From Macrocystis pyrifera (lineage: Eukaryota; Sar; Phaeophyceae; Laminariales; Laminariaceae): a stretch of 64,000 bases of DNA. The stretch is taken from NCBI GenBank assembly GCA_031763025.1, contig JASSKH010000010.1, forward strand, positions 10,867,427-10,931,426. The letters are read 5' to 3'. The translations under genes and the position numbers were made by a program. The notes beneath the pieces were generated by a model. The model was not told the origin of the DNA, ran no database searches, and was given only the letters and a program-made list of their open reading frames with translations. Positions 39,654 through 51,387 of this stretch are shown one piece after another. The number at the start of each line of letters is the position of its first letter. Position 1 is the first letter of the stretch.

Positions 39654-40929
39654 TAACTGGTACTCTTGTAGCAGTGGCAGTCTACAGACTACAAATAGAC
39701 CTCACCAGCAGTAACCGACAGGGAACATGTCGGAGTTGGAGAGTGCCTCATGCCTGGTAAGTATTTATATTAACGCATGGACCCATCACCCATCAACGCA
39801 CCACCTGAGACCCGACGCTGTTTTTTGGTTTTTCAGAATTCCAGTATGAAACCAGGTGTGCACTATGTGAGTGTGTACGTGGTATGATATGCACTACGTT
39901 ATGATGTAGAGAGCGGCAGATGATACATGGCACAACACGGCACGCAGCAGCAGTAGCATGTGTGGCAGACTTGAGGCTATACTCATATTAGTGCATTAAA
40001 CTAGCGTCTAATGGTCTACAGAGTCAGCACATGCTATCAACAAATGCTGTATGATCTGTATATCGACGTACAAAATATAGGAACGGAATTATATCTGGAA
40101 TATTCGTGTTCTACAAAAAAACTTGAGAGATTCGAGCGGCTCAAAATGAGCGACTTGTCTGTGCTGCTGTCGCTGCTACGCTTGATGATGCTGTGGCTTC
40201 AGAACACCAATGCCCCATGTCTGTCGACCCCCCAGCGACTTCCTCGATAGCTTCAAGGCTCCAGAGCATCGAACTTGCCAAAGGTTGTTGGATGCTCTGC
40301 AGATTTCAGTCTCGTCTAGATTTGGTCATACGTTACAGAGTATAGAGTGTTAGCCCTCGAAAATGAAACGAGCATAAGGCTCACTTTTTGGAGGACTAAT
40401 AAATTCGAATTCAGATACCGTGCTCAGTGGCGAGCGCTACACTAAATCCTATATAACAGCCTATCCTCAAGGTTCAAGGTTGTACAAGGCTGGTATCATG
40501 TTAGCGTTTCAAGGTCGGTGTCGGATTGTGTGCCTCTTGTAGGCGAGCCCGTACGTATTAGTAATCTGAGTCGGCCGCTACCGCCGTGAGGTGTTCCCCA
40601 CGTAAGAACCTCTACGTTTCTACGTGCACGCAGGGCATGGTATACTTGTAGTACACTTTATTTGCGCATACACCGAGGTGCGGCGTTCGCCAGGAGTTGC
40701 TAAGTCCGGTGCGGTCTACATCTTTTCTGTCTCGTGGTTGTGACCACAGAGCTTTTATCTCTCTAGGGTTGAAAACCAGGGCGGGCACCACCGCTGCCGC
40801 GCTCCCTCGAACGGATGGTATGATAGACTAACACACCAACCACAACAGGCTCGCGACCAACCAAGGCAAAACGAGATAACAACAAACCACAGCCGAAACA
40901 AGATCAATTTCGAAACATTACAGTAATAC

Positions 40930-42600
40930 GAGCAGCATGGGCAGGCTCCGCCCACTGGTAGGCCTGGTACCTTGCTGCCCTGTCGGCCGTCTGCTTTCAG
41001 TTTTTTTCAACCTCGGCTTCCGGACTGTCGCCCCGCGCGGTCCCCTTCCCCTTGGACGCCACCCATGGCGGGTGCGTGGCACTGTAACGGCGATAGCTTT
41101 GTCGCAGCCCCTGCCTAACGTCAAACTATTCCAAGTGCTCGCGCTTATCGGTTCGCACACGAGCCTGCGTGCCTTCGTAGAATTGGTGGATAGCTGCAGG
41201 CATCTTCACGGGTACGCGGAAACGTGTGAATACCTCTCACAGCTGCTCTCAGTCGACAGATTCATACGCTTTCTTCAAATCAATGAAGGATATGCACAAG
41301 ACAACTTTTTTTTATCTCGTCGGAGCTCTTGCAGTTGGCGCACGACGAGCAGCATGTCCACTGCTGATCGCGTAGGCTGGCAGCCGCACCGTTACTCAGG
41401 GAGTATCCCCACGGCTTTGCAGTAATTGCTGAGGCGGGATTCGACGATTTTCAACATCTTGCCTGGATGGGCAACAATCAAACTCCCTCTGTAGTTGTTG
41501 CTATCAGGGTGGACCTTCTTTTTGCGAAGGACCTTGATGATCGCATGTGTCCATTTTCCCGTTCCTCCAACCATGGAGAAAGATGTTATGAAAGCACAGG
41601 TGCATTTAGGGTGGTCGAGTTTCAGTGGCTCAGTCGGGAGGCCGCTTGGCCCTGCCGCTTACCAGTTCGGCGTGCCACCAGTAACATCCGTCGTCTCGCC
41701 AGTGGTTGGTTCGTCTTCAGGCGATAGTGCTAGCGGTCGCGGTGGGAATGGGTCAATGATGGTGTAATCGAGCTTCGGCGATTTCGTGTTCAGGAGTTTG
41801 AGGAAGAACCGCGCGCATAGTTTACGAAGTCGCGGCGTCTTGTCAATTTACAGCGTGCCATATTTGTCCCTGGTCCCTGGTCAACTGCTCGCTCCTCGTG
41901 ATTTGTCCCTTCCAACCTCACCGTACTATTCAGATGCTTGCAGAGCCCTCGCTGGCCGTTTTCCACGAGGAGTCTCAAGCTTTTTGCAAGATGCTCTTCC
42001 TAACAAAAAGCACATACACTAGGCGCAACCACGCCCCACATATTCGCACGCGTGGTCTCAGTGTCTTCCACGTTCACCCGCCCATGCTATTTAGAAGGCG
42101 GCCGAGGGTTAGACAGGCTCGCGCCATCCACTCTTTGCGGTGGGTGGGTGTACATCGTCATCTGGTATATCGACTCCTTGATCACCAGGGCAACTCCATG
42201 CAGTCAGTCCTTGCCTGCCTGTTGTTTTCTCCTGCCCCAAGCAGAAGACTTGGTATCCGGCCGCAAGAAAGGTCGCCCTGCCAGATCACCGTGCTTCTTG
42301 CTCTTGCAAGCCGATGAAGTTACAGCCAAGTTGTTCGCCCTTCCTCAGTCCACGCTCGGCATGCCCATACCTGTTCTCCTCCTTCACGCTCAAGATTCGC
42401 ACGTTGTAGATTACTACCGCCACAAGTGCCTTGTTCTGTCTCGCACGAGCCTCGCGCGCTTCTGGCTCGTTCTCTCCTTCTTCTTTGTACATGTGTTCAT
42501 TTTTGTTTAGTACGAGTGTGGCTCTCTGTGTCAGTAGCCCGGTGCGTGCCATCGTTTCCGTTGACCGGGGGCCAGCCTTTCCAGTCAACTCCGACTCTTC
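40930..42600 (-). pseudogene. Decayed APE-type LINE (endonuclease plus partial reverse transcriptase)
   Basis: Reading on the minus strand, an endonuclease start is visible near 42,480-42,290 (IYNVRILSVKEENRYGHAER, then GLQEQEA). It continues after a frameshift as SGRATFLAAGYQVFC and LVIKESIYQM-like peptides. The linker (NGQRGLCKHLNSTVRLEGTN) follows near 41,950. Reverse transcriptase begins near 41,560 (IIKVLRKKKVHPDSNNYRGS, AHPGKMLKIVESRLSNYC) and includes a motif A-like IDLKKAYESVD after another frameshift. It then breaks near 41,090 and jumps directly to the element's C-terminal tail (TADRAARYQAYQ). The FADD/YADD catalytic region is absent. Stops and frameshifts make it inactive. Confidence 0.85.
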
Positions 42601-42809
42601 CGTCCTTCCTGTTGTGCGTGTGTACCTACTGTACGTGGTGGTTTGCCAGCCTCTCTACTCCCCAGGATGTACCCGTGTTCTTCTCTTCTGTGGTGATGGC
42701 CCTGCTCTGCTCTTCTACACAAGAGTGAACTCCTTGCCGTGGAGGTCGAACAGAAAACGCACCATCACCACCCCACGCGGTCCTTGAAGTGAGGGCTTAA
42801 CCGGCCAGA

Positions 42810-43092
42810 TCGGTGTCCCCGGTGGCTTGGTAGGTGGTCCTCGTGCCTACAAAAAATAATTGCGTGAGTTCAATTCTTGCAGAGTGCGCATACTCCAAGG
42901 GACTTTTCCTTGCATACCGATTGATCAGCGGAAAGCGCGAGAGCGTGAGTTGTCAACATCCTATGAAAAACGACGAGCAGTGGGAATGCTGGACCCAATG
43001 CGCGATAAAAATGTAGGCACGTACGGGGGGGCGAAGGGACGAAACCTGTGACCACGGCTTTTCCAGAAGCTGGAAAGTGAAAGTGATAATCA
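42810..43092 (+). mobile_element. SINE, internally deleted
   Basis: Plus-strand copy starting CGGTGTCCCCGGTGGCTTGG with A box intact; the B box has decayed to GTTCAATTC. The segment between CCAGAAGC and TGGAAAGTG lacks about 33 bp present in other copies, and there is no poly(A). Confidence 0.88.
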
Positions 43093-43398
43093 CCCGAAGG
43101 TGTGCAAGATTATCCTCTCTATCGAGGCTGAGACTCGTGTGACTGCCGCTGGACCCGTTGCAGGCCCTGGCGGATATCTTCGGCCCACCGCGAGGTTGGA
43201 GCAGGCCGAACCAGAGGAGGCTAGAGGTGGACACCAGGCGGACCCTCTTGGCGGCTTATTGTATACCCAGGGTCCGCTGTGTGTGTGCTGCGTGTCGATG
43301 GATTGAGCGCAACTGTTCCAACAGACAGAAACGCACAAACACCTTGAACCCGAGAGCGGAATGCTGCGATGCGAAATCGTTAATACTGGAAGCTGAAG

Positions 43399-43714
43399 CT
43401 GTTGATCAGCACGACTTGAGTCACCAACAAGTTACTGTATTAGCCGCAGTAAGGGTTTGCTGTTTGCCAGAGGTGCCGACTGTCCGACTTTCTGGGTTAC
43501 ATATTTGTAGGAAAGATTGTTGAATGCGGGATCCTTTTTTTTTGGGGGGCGGGGGCGGGGTCCCCTCGGCCAGGGAGGACTGATTCGGCTCGCTTTTGAG
43601 TCGAGAAGTCGACTTGCCGACTACAGTCAGATAGTCAGCTTATGGAACCTACCGATTAGTTGTTACCTGGTACCTGGTAGTTAATAGTCGTGAAATCCTG
43701 ACGACTCGCAACAG
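43399..43714. mobile_element. Relative of the CTGTGAGCCGG element, with TACCTGGTA insertions
   Basis: Starts CTGTTGATCAGCACGACTTG and ends ACGACTCGCAACAG, and follows the 19.66-kb copy in order (GTGCCGACNNTCCGA, GAAAGATTGTTGAA, CCCTCGG, GACTTGCCGACTA). Near the right end it carries TTACCTGGTACCTGGTAGTT, absent from the other copy. Confidence 0.7.
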
Positions 43715-44020
43715 TTCTTCATGTGGTGGATATCGATGTGTAGAATCGACGGTTTAATGTGAAGAACACACAAACACAAGCCTGACGGTTTAATGTGAAG
43801 AACAAATATAAACACACGCGCACCTTGCACCTACAGCAGTACCTGGTACCACCTACCACTATTAATACCGAGTACCAATATGGACTGCTTGTGGACCCGA
43901 CAGCGAAATGCTACCGGGCTAAATCAGTCCTACTGAAAACGCTATGTCAAGCTTTGCTGAAATGCAACGTATGGTATGATGAACCGGGGTAATGATTCAT
44001 TTTCAGTTCGTATTGATATC

Positions 44021-44360
44021 GGCGTCCCCGATGTCTTGGTAGGTGGTCCGCGTGCCTATCCAGATCAATTCCGTGGATTCGAGTCTCACCGAGTGCATGC
44101 TCATAGAGACTTTTTCTTACATAAAAAAAAATTGATAAGCGGAAAGCGCGAGAGCGTGAGTTAGCTACATTCGATGAACATCGACGAGCAGTGGGAACGC
44201 TGGACCCTGTGCGCGACAAAAAATAAAGGCACGTACCGGGGGGGGAGAAGGGACGACATCTGTGACCACGGCTTGTCCAGAAGCTCGCTGAGGGTAAAAC
44301 CTCCTCCGAGTTAGGCTGGAAAGTAAAAGTGATGATTGCAAACAAAAAAAAAAAAATAAA
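44021..44360 (+). mobile_element. Full-length tRNA-headed SINE
   Basis: Plus-strand copy with GGCGTCCCCGATGTCTTGGT, A box TGTCTTGGTAGGTGG, B box GATTCGAGTC, body and tail TGGAAAGTAAAAGTGATGAT, ending in an A-rich run. Shows the family in plus orientation. Confidence 0.92.
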
Positions 44361-44559
44361 TCACACTCAGCCAGGGTTGTTTTTTATTTTTATTTTTTTG
44401 TGCTTCGGTTTCCCTGTTGTTTCCCTTGGTTCTTACAGCAGTACGTAGTCCTTCATTGTTTCTACGCGGTGGTATTTTTTTTTAACTCGTTCTGTGTTTG
44501 TTGTGGGCCACATCCCCTGCATTTTTCTCAAGGCTTGTCACAGCAGTGACTTGACAATG

Positions 44560-44945
44560 TGACGGGGCGGGACGGGACAGATTTGACTCGTTTGCCGGGA
44601 AAAAAAAATGAAAACGGAACGGTAAAATGAGGACATAAAAAGTTGGCGGGACGGGACAGCGGGTGCAAATTTTTTCGACGGGACGGGACGGTAAAAGTCA
44701 ACGGGGCTGATTCACGACGGGACGGGACGGTAAATATTTTTCCCCTCCGCGGGACGGGACGGTATATATTCTTTTCCTCGGCGGGACGGGACGGTAAATA
44801 TTCTTTTCCTCGGCGGGACGGGAGTGTAATTTTTTTTTCCCATGGGGGGACGAGACGGTAATTTTCTTATTCTTCGGCGGGGCGGAACGGTGAATATTTT
44901 ATTCTCGGCTGAACGGGACGGTAAATATATTTTTCTTCTTTCCCG
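44560..44945. repeat. Tandem repeat, about 36-bp period, GGGACGGGACGGTAAATATT
   Basis: About ten units of CGGGACGGGACGGTAAATAT plus TCTTTTCCTCGG, with drift at both edges. Its plus strand combines G-rich and AT-rich halves in each unit. Confidence 0.9.
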
Positions 44946-45410
44946 CCGCAAGGTCGGCGCGGTTGTACGTGAAAAAATTCCCGCACACTGCTGGTTCCGC
45001 GAAGGGAGCCGTCCCGGCGCAGAAGTTTCCTTCTCGATCCCCAGCCCAAGCCCCGAGAAGTGCTGCCACTACACGGGCGACGTCCCACCCCTGCCCCAAG
45101 CACTGTTGTTGCGTGCGGTGCCAGCTCATCGTGGTGGCTGTTCTGATGGTTGACAATGTGCTTGCGCTGTGTTATACTGGTGGTTGTCGAGGTGGAGGTG
45201 GTGGCGGCGGCGGTGGTGATTCTAGTGCCGCTGCTGGTCGATCGACCCCGCCCATGAGATAGGCATCCATGGCGTCCGTGCCGGTCACACCAAAGATGTC
45301 AGGAGACAGCACTTTCACCCCTTGACAGACAGCAGCTTTGCATTGACATTGACATGCTTTGACTGACACCAAACAACTAGGTTTTTAATGTGTAACACTC
45401 GGCCCTACAT

Positions 45411-45776
45411 CCTTAGGGAGTTCCGAGCCACCGAAGGGTCAACGGAACTTGCTCCCTTGGTGTTTGGAGTTGAGACCGCGCTGTGGCCCACTGCCGCAAA
45501 AAAGGCGGGGATGTGGTATCGGGGGATCCTGGAAGCAGCCGAACGGTTCATGGTGAGGTGGCGCGAGGCTGAGACTGAGCTGAGTAGGCAGCGCCGCGCA
45601 TCTGCCGTGGGTGGTGTCCAAGGGAATGGGGGGAGGAGGGGCAACAAGAGAAGTAGCAGAAAACCCGACCAAGGGAATGCGGAGAGGGGGGGGAAGAGGA
45701 GTAGAAGGGAAACTGCAGGGGACGAAAGTAGGAAGGAGATGGCAGACAGGGTAGCAAGGTACCGGGCCGACTAAGA
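45411..45776 (+). pseudogene. LINE ORF C-terminus, 5'-truncated
   Basis: An open frame of about 122 codons: LREFRATEGSTELAPLVFGV, AAERFMVRWREAE, then a Gly/Arg/Lys-rich tail ending MADRVARYRAD and a stop. It matches the C-terminal half of the copies at 53.3 and 54.9 kb almost residue for residue. It begins abruptly, as expected for 5'-truncated retroposition, and is followed by the family's 3' untranslated region. Confidence 0.88.
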
Positions 45777-45903
45777 AGTAGAACATGCCTATACTACTCG
45801 TACCACCAACTGGTGCGGCTGGTTCGAACGTGATCTTTCTTTGTCTTCCTGTTGTTTTTGTTTGCTTTTGTTTCATTTTATTTTCTTCTTTCGCGCTGAC
45901 CCT

Positions 45904-46612
45904 ATGTGATTTTCATTTTATTTTATTTCTCCTCCTTTCTCTGATTGATAAATAACCTTATTGAAGGAGTCGTGTGGCGTAGGTGGATGACGAGCCTGCT
46001 TTGCTTGTTTCGTATTGTCTGACGCCGAGGGGCCGGGCATAGTTGACGAACGCTGGACGAAGGTGGCAGACAGGGTAGCAAGGTACCAGGCGGGCCAGCA
46101 GGGAGACCCTGACTGCGCTTCTCGTACCATAAACTGCTGCGCTACCTGGAGGATGCTTTGTGCTTTGTTTGGTTTGCCTGTTATTTTTACCTTGGTTCTT
46201 AGTCTTACTCTATTGACGACTATGTAGTGGTGTTTTCTTCTTTTTTCCTTTTTTTTCCAGCTCGTTCTTTTCAAGTGTCTGCCAGATCCCCTGCGGGGGG
46301 GGCACGATGGTTTGTTGTTATATATACCAGGTATATATTCGTTTTTTTTTCTTGTTTCTTCTTCTCTTTCGAATTGTCTTTGTTTTTGTTTTTTTTTCTC
46401 TTTGTTTCGTTTCGTTTCTCTAGGTCATGGAATGCGTATGTCGGGCCTATCGTACGCAGTATGATGACATGGCATTGCATTGCATACGTGGCAACGCTGT
46501 ATCTCTGTGGCGTAGCTTTGTGACCACAGAACTTGTATCTCCAAGGATTGAAGAATCGGCACGGACACTGGTTGTGCTGGATGTCGACGGGTAGAAACAA
46601 CAACAACAACAG
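45904..46612 (+). mobile_element. LINE-derived short element with (AAC)n tail
   Basis: Starts ATGTGATTTTCATTTTATTT, includes a short conserved C-terminal-like coding piece (DERWTKVADRVARYQAG at about 46,045), T-rich tracts and TATATACCAGGTATATATTC. It ends with the block TTGTGACCACAGAACTTGTA ... GTCGACGGGTAGAAACAACAACAAC. Related units are at 51.7, 52.4 and 56.9 kb. The AAC microsatellite at the end looks like a retroposon tail. Confidence 0.75.
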
Positions 46613-47149
46613 AGATACTACCTGGTACATGGGTTTGCAGCAACCATGTCATAATCTAGATATGACGGGCACGACATACACATTCTGTGAAGAAGGGAAA
46701 ACAAAAGGAAACTTACAAAAAGGAAAGAAACAAGTCGAAAGAGAAAATCGCAGAGAAATAAAAGAACTGCTGTCGTGCCCCCCCGTAGGGGATGTGGCAC
46801 CTAGGCCCTGGATGCCTGAAAAATGCCTAAACTACTACTGATGTTTGTTTCTGAAACAGGCGTGTCTGATCTACTGCTGCTCCCTCTCTTTCGTGTCGCT
46901 TCGTCCGCGCAGCAGATATCTATCCTTCCTGAGTACGCATGCTTTCCGTCTGGCAGCCTTTCTGAAGTCCTTGCGTCGTTTGTGTTCTGTGTTCATTTAA
47001 AAAAAAAAACATTATTGTCTTTTCGCTGTTATTTTTTGGTCCTGCTTGTGTTGTTGTGTCGTGTTCTCGTACCCGGTACGCTGGCACTCCACTTGCTTGA
47101 CACTTGAATTTGCGATTATTGCTACGTATGTAATTTTTTTTCTAGTCTT

Positions 47150-47352
47150 CCTCTGTCTCACAGTCTGTTACCACGGAATCAGTATCTCTCCAGGATGAGG
47201 AATCAGGACGGACACTGGGTGTACTGATGAAGCTGGGTAGAAAGGACGATTTAATGTGAAGACAACAACAACAACAACAACAACAACAGCAGAAGAGATA
47301 CAGTACACGTTCTGTGGTTACTACGCTACGCCACATATAGAGATACTACGTT
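47150..47352. repeat. Hairpin copy of the 3'-terminal block around a (ACA)n core
   Basis: A diverged plus-oriented block (TCTCCAGGATGAGGAATCAG, GGACGGACACTGG, GATTTAATGTGAAG) is followed by (ACA)n at 47,263-47,288. An inverted partial block follows (TTCTGTGGTTACTACGCTAC, GATACTACGTTGG). Confidence 0.65.
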
Positions 47353-47856
47353 GGCAGCGAGCATTCATGTCAGCGCATCGGACAGTGCGGTGTGCGGGCC
47401 TGGTCGATTGTGTGTCCGATAAGTAGGCTGATCAGATGATGTCGCCGAAGTAAGTGTGATTCGAAGTCGGAACCAACACTGGGGCTTGGTATTTTTCTCG
47501 ACCCTGCAAGCAAGCTAAGCACACATGCAAGATGCGCGCGTCAGCACGTTAGGTTTTGTTGAGTTGATCGCGGCAGTGCGAACCGAACCTCGTTTGTTTT
47601 TTCTTCTTTGCAGAGTGTTCGCTACACACGCACGAAAATATAGGGTCTGTTGTTTTTTATTATTGAGTATTCAACCAGGACACTTGATCCGTCCAGATGA
47701 CGCTGCACGATAAACCAGGTATTGAACATATTTTATCATTTTACTACTCCTGATGACAAAACAATACGCTATAATACGCTCTCGTTTTGTGACGAACGTA
47801 GTACTAATCAAGCAGTGCGAAGCCGCTCGAAGACGTGAGCACCATGCTGCTCGATG

Positions 47857-48349
47857 AGGCCACTTCTTAATAATTATGCAGTCGGATTTGGAGTCAGTTG
47901 AAAAGTCCCTTTTTAGCACGTTCGCTTGAGCTTTTGCCCCGGAAATGTTGAAAATAGGTCTTTCTCGCCTCAGAATGTGTCGAAGTTCTCTCCACGATTT
48001 TGCAGGGGGTGTTTCCCGCTTCTCGAGGGGCCCGGTTGCAAGAAAGCACCGTCCGCACTTTTCCGATCCAACTGAGGTGAATATGTTTGCGATCGTGGAT
48101 CGGATCGAAAAATACGTTTTTTTCGATCCGATTGGGCGTTTGGATCGTATTTGACCGAGTTGAATCGAAAAAGTGCGGCGGGCAATTTCCTGTATCTGGG
48201 TGCCTGGGGAAGCGGGAAACACCCCCAGATAGATCTTGGAGAGAGGTCGAACGACCAATTTCCAACATTTCCGGGGCAAAAGCTCATGCGAACGTGCTGA
48301 AAGGAACTTTTTCAACTGACTCCAAATCCGACTGCACAATAAGTGGCCT
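47857..48349. mobile_element. 493-bp full-length foldback element
   Basis: AGGCCACTT at the left and AAGTGGCCT at the right. Within the arms GCAGTCGGATTTGGAGTCAG and CTGACTCCAAATCCGACTGC are exact inverses. Matching continues through GCTTTTGCCCCGGAAATGTT, GGGTGTTTCCCGCTTC and the CGCACTTTTCCGATCCAACT region almost to the centre. The transcript would fold into a hairpin with arms of about 220 bp. No coding content. Confidence 0.9.
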
Positions 48350-48398
48350 GAGCCCCTACTGACTACGAGTAGTTGACTGGTGTGGTATATTATTTTTG

Positions 48399-49290
48399 AT
48401 GCTTCGTGTGAGCGCTGCTCTCGGCCGATCAAGCCCGTCTTTGCGCCAGTGGCTCATCGTGTACACAGGCTACACTTTGGTCTGCGTGCGGTGCTGTCGC
48501 ATGCTCTCCCTACTTCGTGCAGCCGTTCTTCTCTGTGACGTATCCGAGGGGTTAGAGTTGAGTTCAAAAACCTGTCAAAACGACGTTCATCTGGCAAATT
48601 TATTACCGTTTTCGACACTTCAGGGTGGACACAAAAATATATACCTGGTACATTTTGTTACATGCTTCGTGTGAGCGCTGCTCGCGGCCGATCAATCCCG
48701 TCTTTGCGCCAGCGGCGCGGTGGGTACACAGGCTACACTTTGATCTGCGTGTGACACTGTCGCGCGCTCTCCCTACTTCGTGCAGCAGTTCTTCTCCGCG
48801 GCGTGTCCGAGGAGTCGAAGTTGAGCTAAAAAAACCGTCGAAACGACGTTCATCTTTGCAGAATTATTACCGTTTGCGACAATTTTTGGTGCCCAGAAAA
48901 AAACTACTGTACACTTTTTTAGATGCTTCGTGTGAACGCTGCTCGCTGCCGATCAAGCCCGTCTTTGCGCCAGCGGTACGGTGTGTACACAGGCTACACT
49001 TTGGTGTGCGTGCGGCGCTGTCGCGCGCTCTCCCTTCTTCGTTCCGCAGCTCTTCTCCGTGGGGTGTCCGAGGAGTTGTAGCTGCACTCAAACCCGTCGA
49101 AACGCCGTTCATCTTGCAGAATTATTACCGTTTGAGACACTTTTTGGAGGCCGGAAAAAATGACAATTTTTAGATGCTTCGTGCGAGCGCTGCTCGTGGC
49201 CGATTGAGTTCATTTTTGCGCGAGTACCTCGGGGTGGGTCCACACTACACTTTGGAATGCATGGGGCGCCGTTGCGCGCTGTCTAGGGCG
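48399..49290. repeat. Tandem repeat, about 260-bp period, four units
   Basis: Units start at about 48,399, 48,660, 48,922 and 49,173 with GATGCTTCGTGTGAGCGCTG. They continue CCGATCAAGCCCGTCTTTGC, ACACAGGCTACACTTTG and GAATTATTACCGTTT. The fourth unit is truncated and most diverged. Inter-unit junctions differ by short insertions such as TATATACCTGGTACATTTTG. Confidence 0.9.
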
Positions 49291-49739
49291 CGCTAGCAGG
49301 TGCTGAGTGAGCGGCAGTGCTTTGCCAACCTGATTTTCGAGACAATTCGGAACTTATTCGGATTAATTCCGAACTATGCTTCCGAATATGGCCGCGCCCC
49401 AGATGGCGAATAGCCCAGACCGGTCATAATGCAGGAACCCTTACGAGGTATAATTGTCGAAGATCGATGGATATATGGATATGCTACATCTATCGTATTA
49501 TTAATAGTACTGGTAAGGGTATACCAGGTACTGGTATATCTTTCTGCTGCTGCCGTCTACGTCAGTCATCTGAAGAAGGTGCATGGTTTTTCCATACCGG
49601 TACACAAAAACAAACATGCTACCATTAATATTAATATTACGTGCGTTTGCATGCATTTCTTCAGGCATTCTGTTTTCCTCTTGAAACCAAACTACTTGAT
49701 CTTACTACAGGAACTTTCCTTGCTGCACTGAACAGGTTT

Positions 49740-50175
49740 TAGTCATTTTTTCAAGCACTTTGACGACTTGAAACCAAAGTTCTTGAACCGAATCCAGGGT
49801 TTGCGTAAGGGCGCTAAACGAGTTTCAGGCAATTTTTCCAGTCAAAACTACTTGAAATTACAACCAAGCTTGTCTTGAGGCGCCCAAAAGGTTTGAGGCA
49901 CGTCTCAGGCATTTTTCAAGGCACAAGCCTTCAGCAGATAGGCAAATTAAGGCACGTCAGGCATTTTGCCTATCTTTATGCCTATCTCAAATGCATTTTC
50001 TCCATCCGCACTAAAATACTTGAAATTAGGATTGGGTTTGTCTTGGGGCGCCGAAAAGGTGTCAGACACGTCTCAGATTTTTTAAGGCAAACGCCTTCAA
50101 TAGATAGGCGCGTTTGAGGCGAATAAAGGCACGTCAGGCATATGCTCATCTTTAGGCCTATCTCAATTTCAATTT
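49740..50175. repeat. Two-unit direct repeat, about 169-bp period
   Basis: ACTTGAAATTA, TTGTCTTGNGGCGCC, GGCACGTCAGGCAT and GCCTATCTCAA recur in the same order starting at 49,849 and 50,018, with a weaker third start near 49,757. AGATAGGC and GCCTATCT words make each unit partly self-complementary. Confidence 0.8.
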
Positions 50176-50689
50176 TTCGCCTGCGGCTTGCCTTAAAGGG
50201 CCTACCTGCTACAGAAGAACGAGCTAAAGAAACAACACCACTATTAATACTCGTACGTACGTACAGAGTAACCAAGGGAAATAACAGGCAAACCGAAGCA
50301 CAATCAGAAGAAAAAAACAAAAGGCCTCTCGAGGAAGCCGCAGCACTTTGTGGTAGGAGTAGCATAGATAGACAGGTTCTACCTTCTAGTGTCCGGTACC
50401 TTGCTACCCTGTCTGCCGTCTCCGTCCTGCGTTCGTCAACTATGCCCCACCCCCGGGGAGGATGCGTCAGACAATACGAAACAAGCAAAGCAGGCTCGCC
50501 ATCCACCTACGCCAGAAGACAAGACTCCTGCCATAAGGACAGGAAGAACGAAAGAGAAAAGTAACGAAAAGAAAACCACTGAGGATCAAAGCGCAAAAGA
50601 AAAAATTTCAAAGGAAGACCACGTTCTAACCAGCTGCAGCAGTTGGCGGCACGAGTAGCGTAGACGTTTTCCACTGTACTATTATTAAA

Positions 50690-51365
50690 TAGTCGGCCTA
50701 GTGCCTTGCTACCCTGTCTGCCGTCTCCTTCCTACTTTCGTCCACCGCGGTTTCCCTTCTACTCCTACCTCCTGTCCCCCCCCCCTCCCCGCATCTCCTT
50801 GGTCGGGTTTCCTTCCACTCCTCCTGTTGCCCCCCCTCCCCTCATTCACTTGGGAATTACCCGCAGCGGATGCGCGGCGCTGCCTACTCAGCTGTGCCTC
50901 ATCGTCGTGCCACCTCACCATGAACCGTTCGGCTGCTTCAAGGATCCCCAGGCACCACTTCCCCGCCTTTGTCGCGGGAATGGGCCACATCGTGGTCTGG
51001 AATCCAAACACCATGCGGGAGTGTGCCGTTGATCCTTCGGTGGCTCGCAACTCTTTCGAGATCTTCGACTTTGCATCTGTGCCAGGTCTTGAGCTGTCCG
51101 CCAGGTCTCGGGTTCTCCCCGCCAGCCATCGTCCCGAACATTACCCGACTCTCTCGCATCGCGTCATCTCGAGGGCCTTCGCTTACGACAGGGTAGCGTA
51201 GTCAGTACGAAGTCGGCGCTGGAATCCAATGACTCGCAAGAGGACTTGGTCGTGAGAAGACGTTCGTGGGATCGAGTTTGAGCGGTTTCGTGTTCAAGAG
51301 CTTGTGGTAGAACCCCGACCATCGTTCACGAATTCGCACCTTTTCCCGCAACAGCGTGCCGTCCT
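50690..51365 (-). pseudogene. LINE fragment with reverse transcriptase core missing
   Basis: Minus strand: a linker segment near 51,360-51,230 (DEDGTLLREKVRIRERWSGF) is followed within about 60 bp by C-terminal-region peptides (ESRVMFGTMAGGENPRPGGQ, then FRATEGSTAHSRMVFGF and a Gly/Arg-rich tail). The whole catalytic reverse transcriptase lies between those blocks in a complete element and is absent here. Frameshifts are present. Confidence 0.75.
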
Positions 51366-51387
51366 CGTCCCTATACTTTTTTTTCTT

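Larger units (their letters stand above)
36148..40929. other. No supported gene; repeats and open frames only
   Basis: A plus-strand open frame at 36,916-37,353 and a minus-strand one at 37,571-37,876 are coding-like in places but lack partners. The stretch also holds a repeat of a 27.4-kb sequence at 38,328-38,385 (GAGTATCAACCACNCAATCG), the GTCGGG element and one MITE. Confidence 0.45.

Noticed and set aside
44560-44945. Telomere-like or rDNA-like G-rich repeat
   Set aside because: The 36-bp unit is not a telomeric motif, and no rRNA sequence is nearby.
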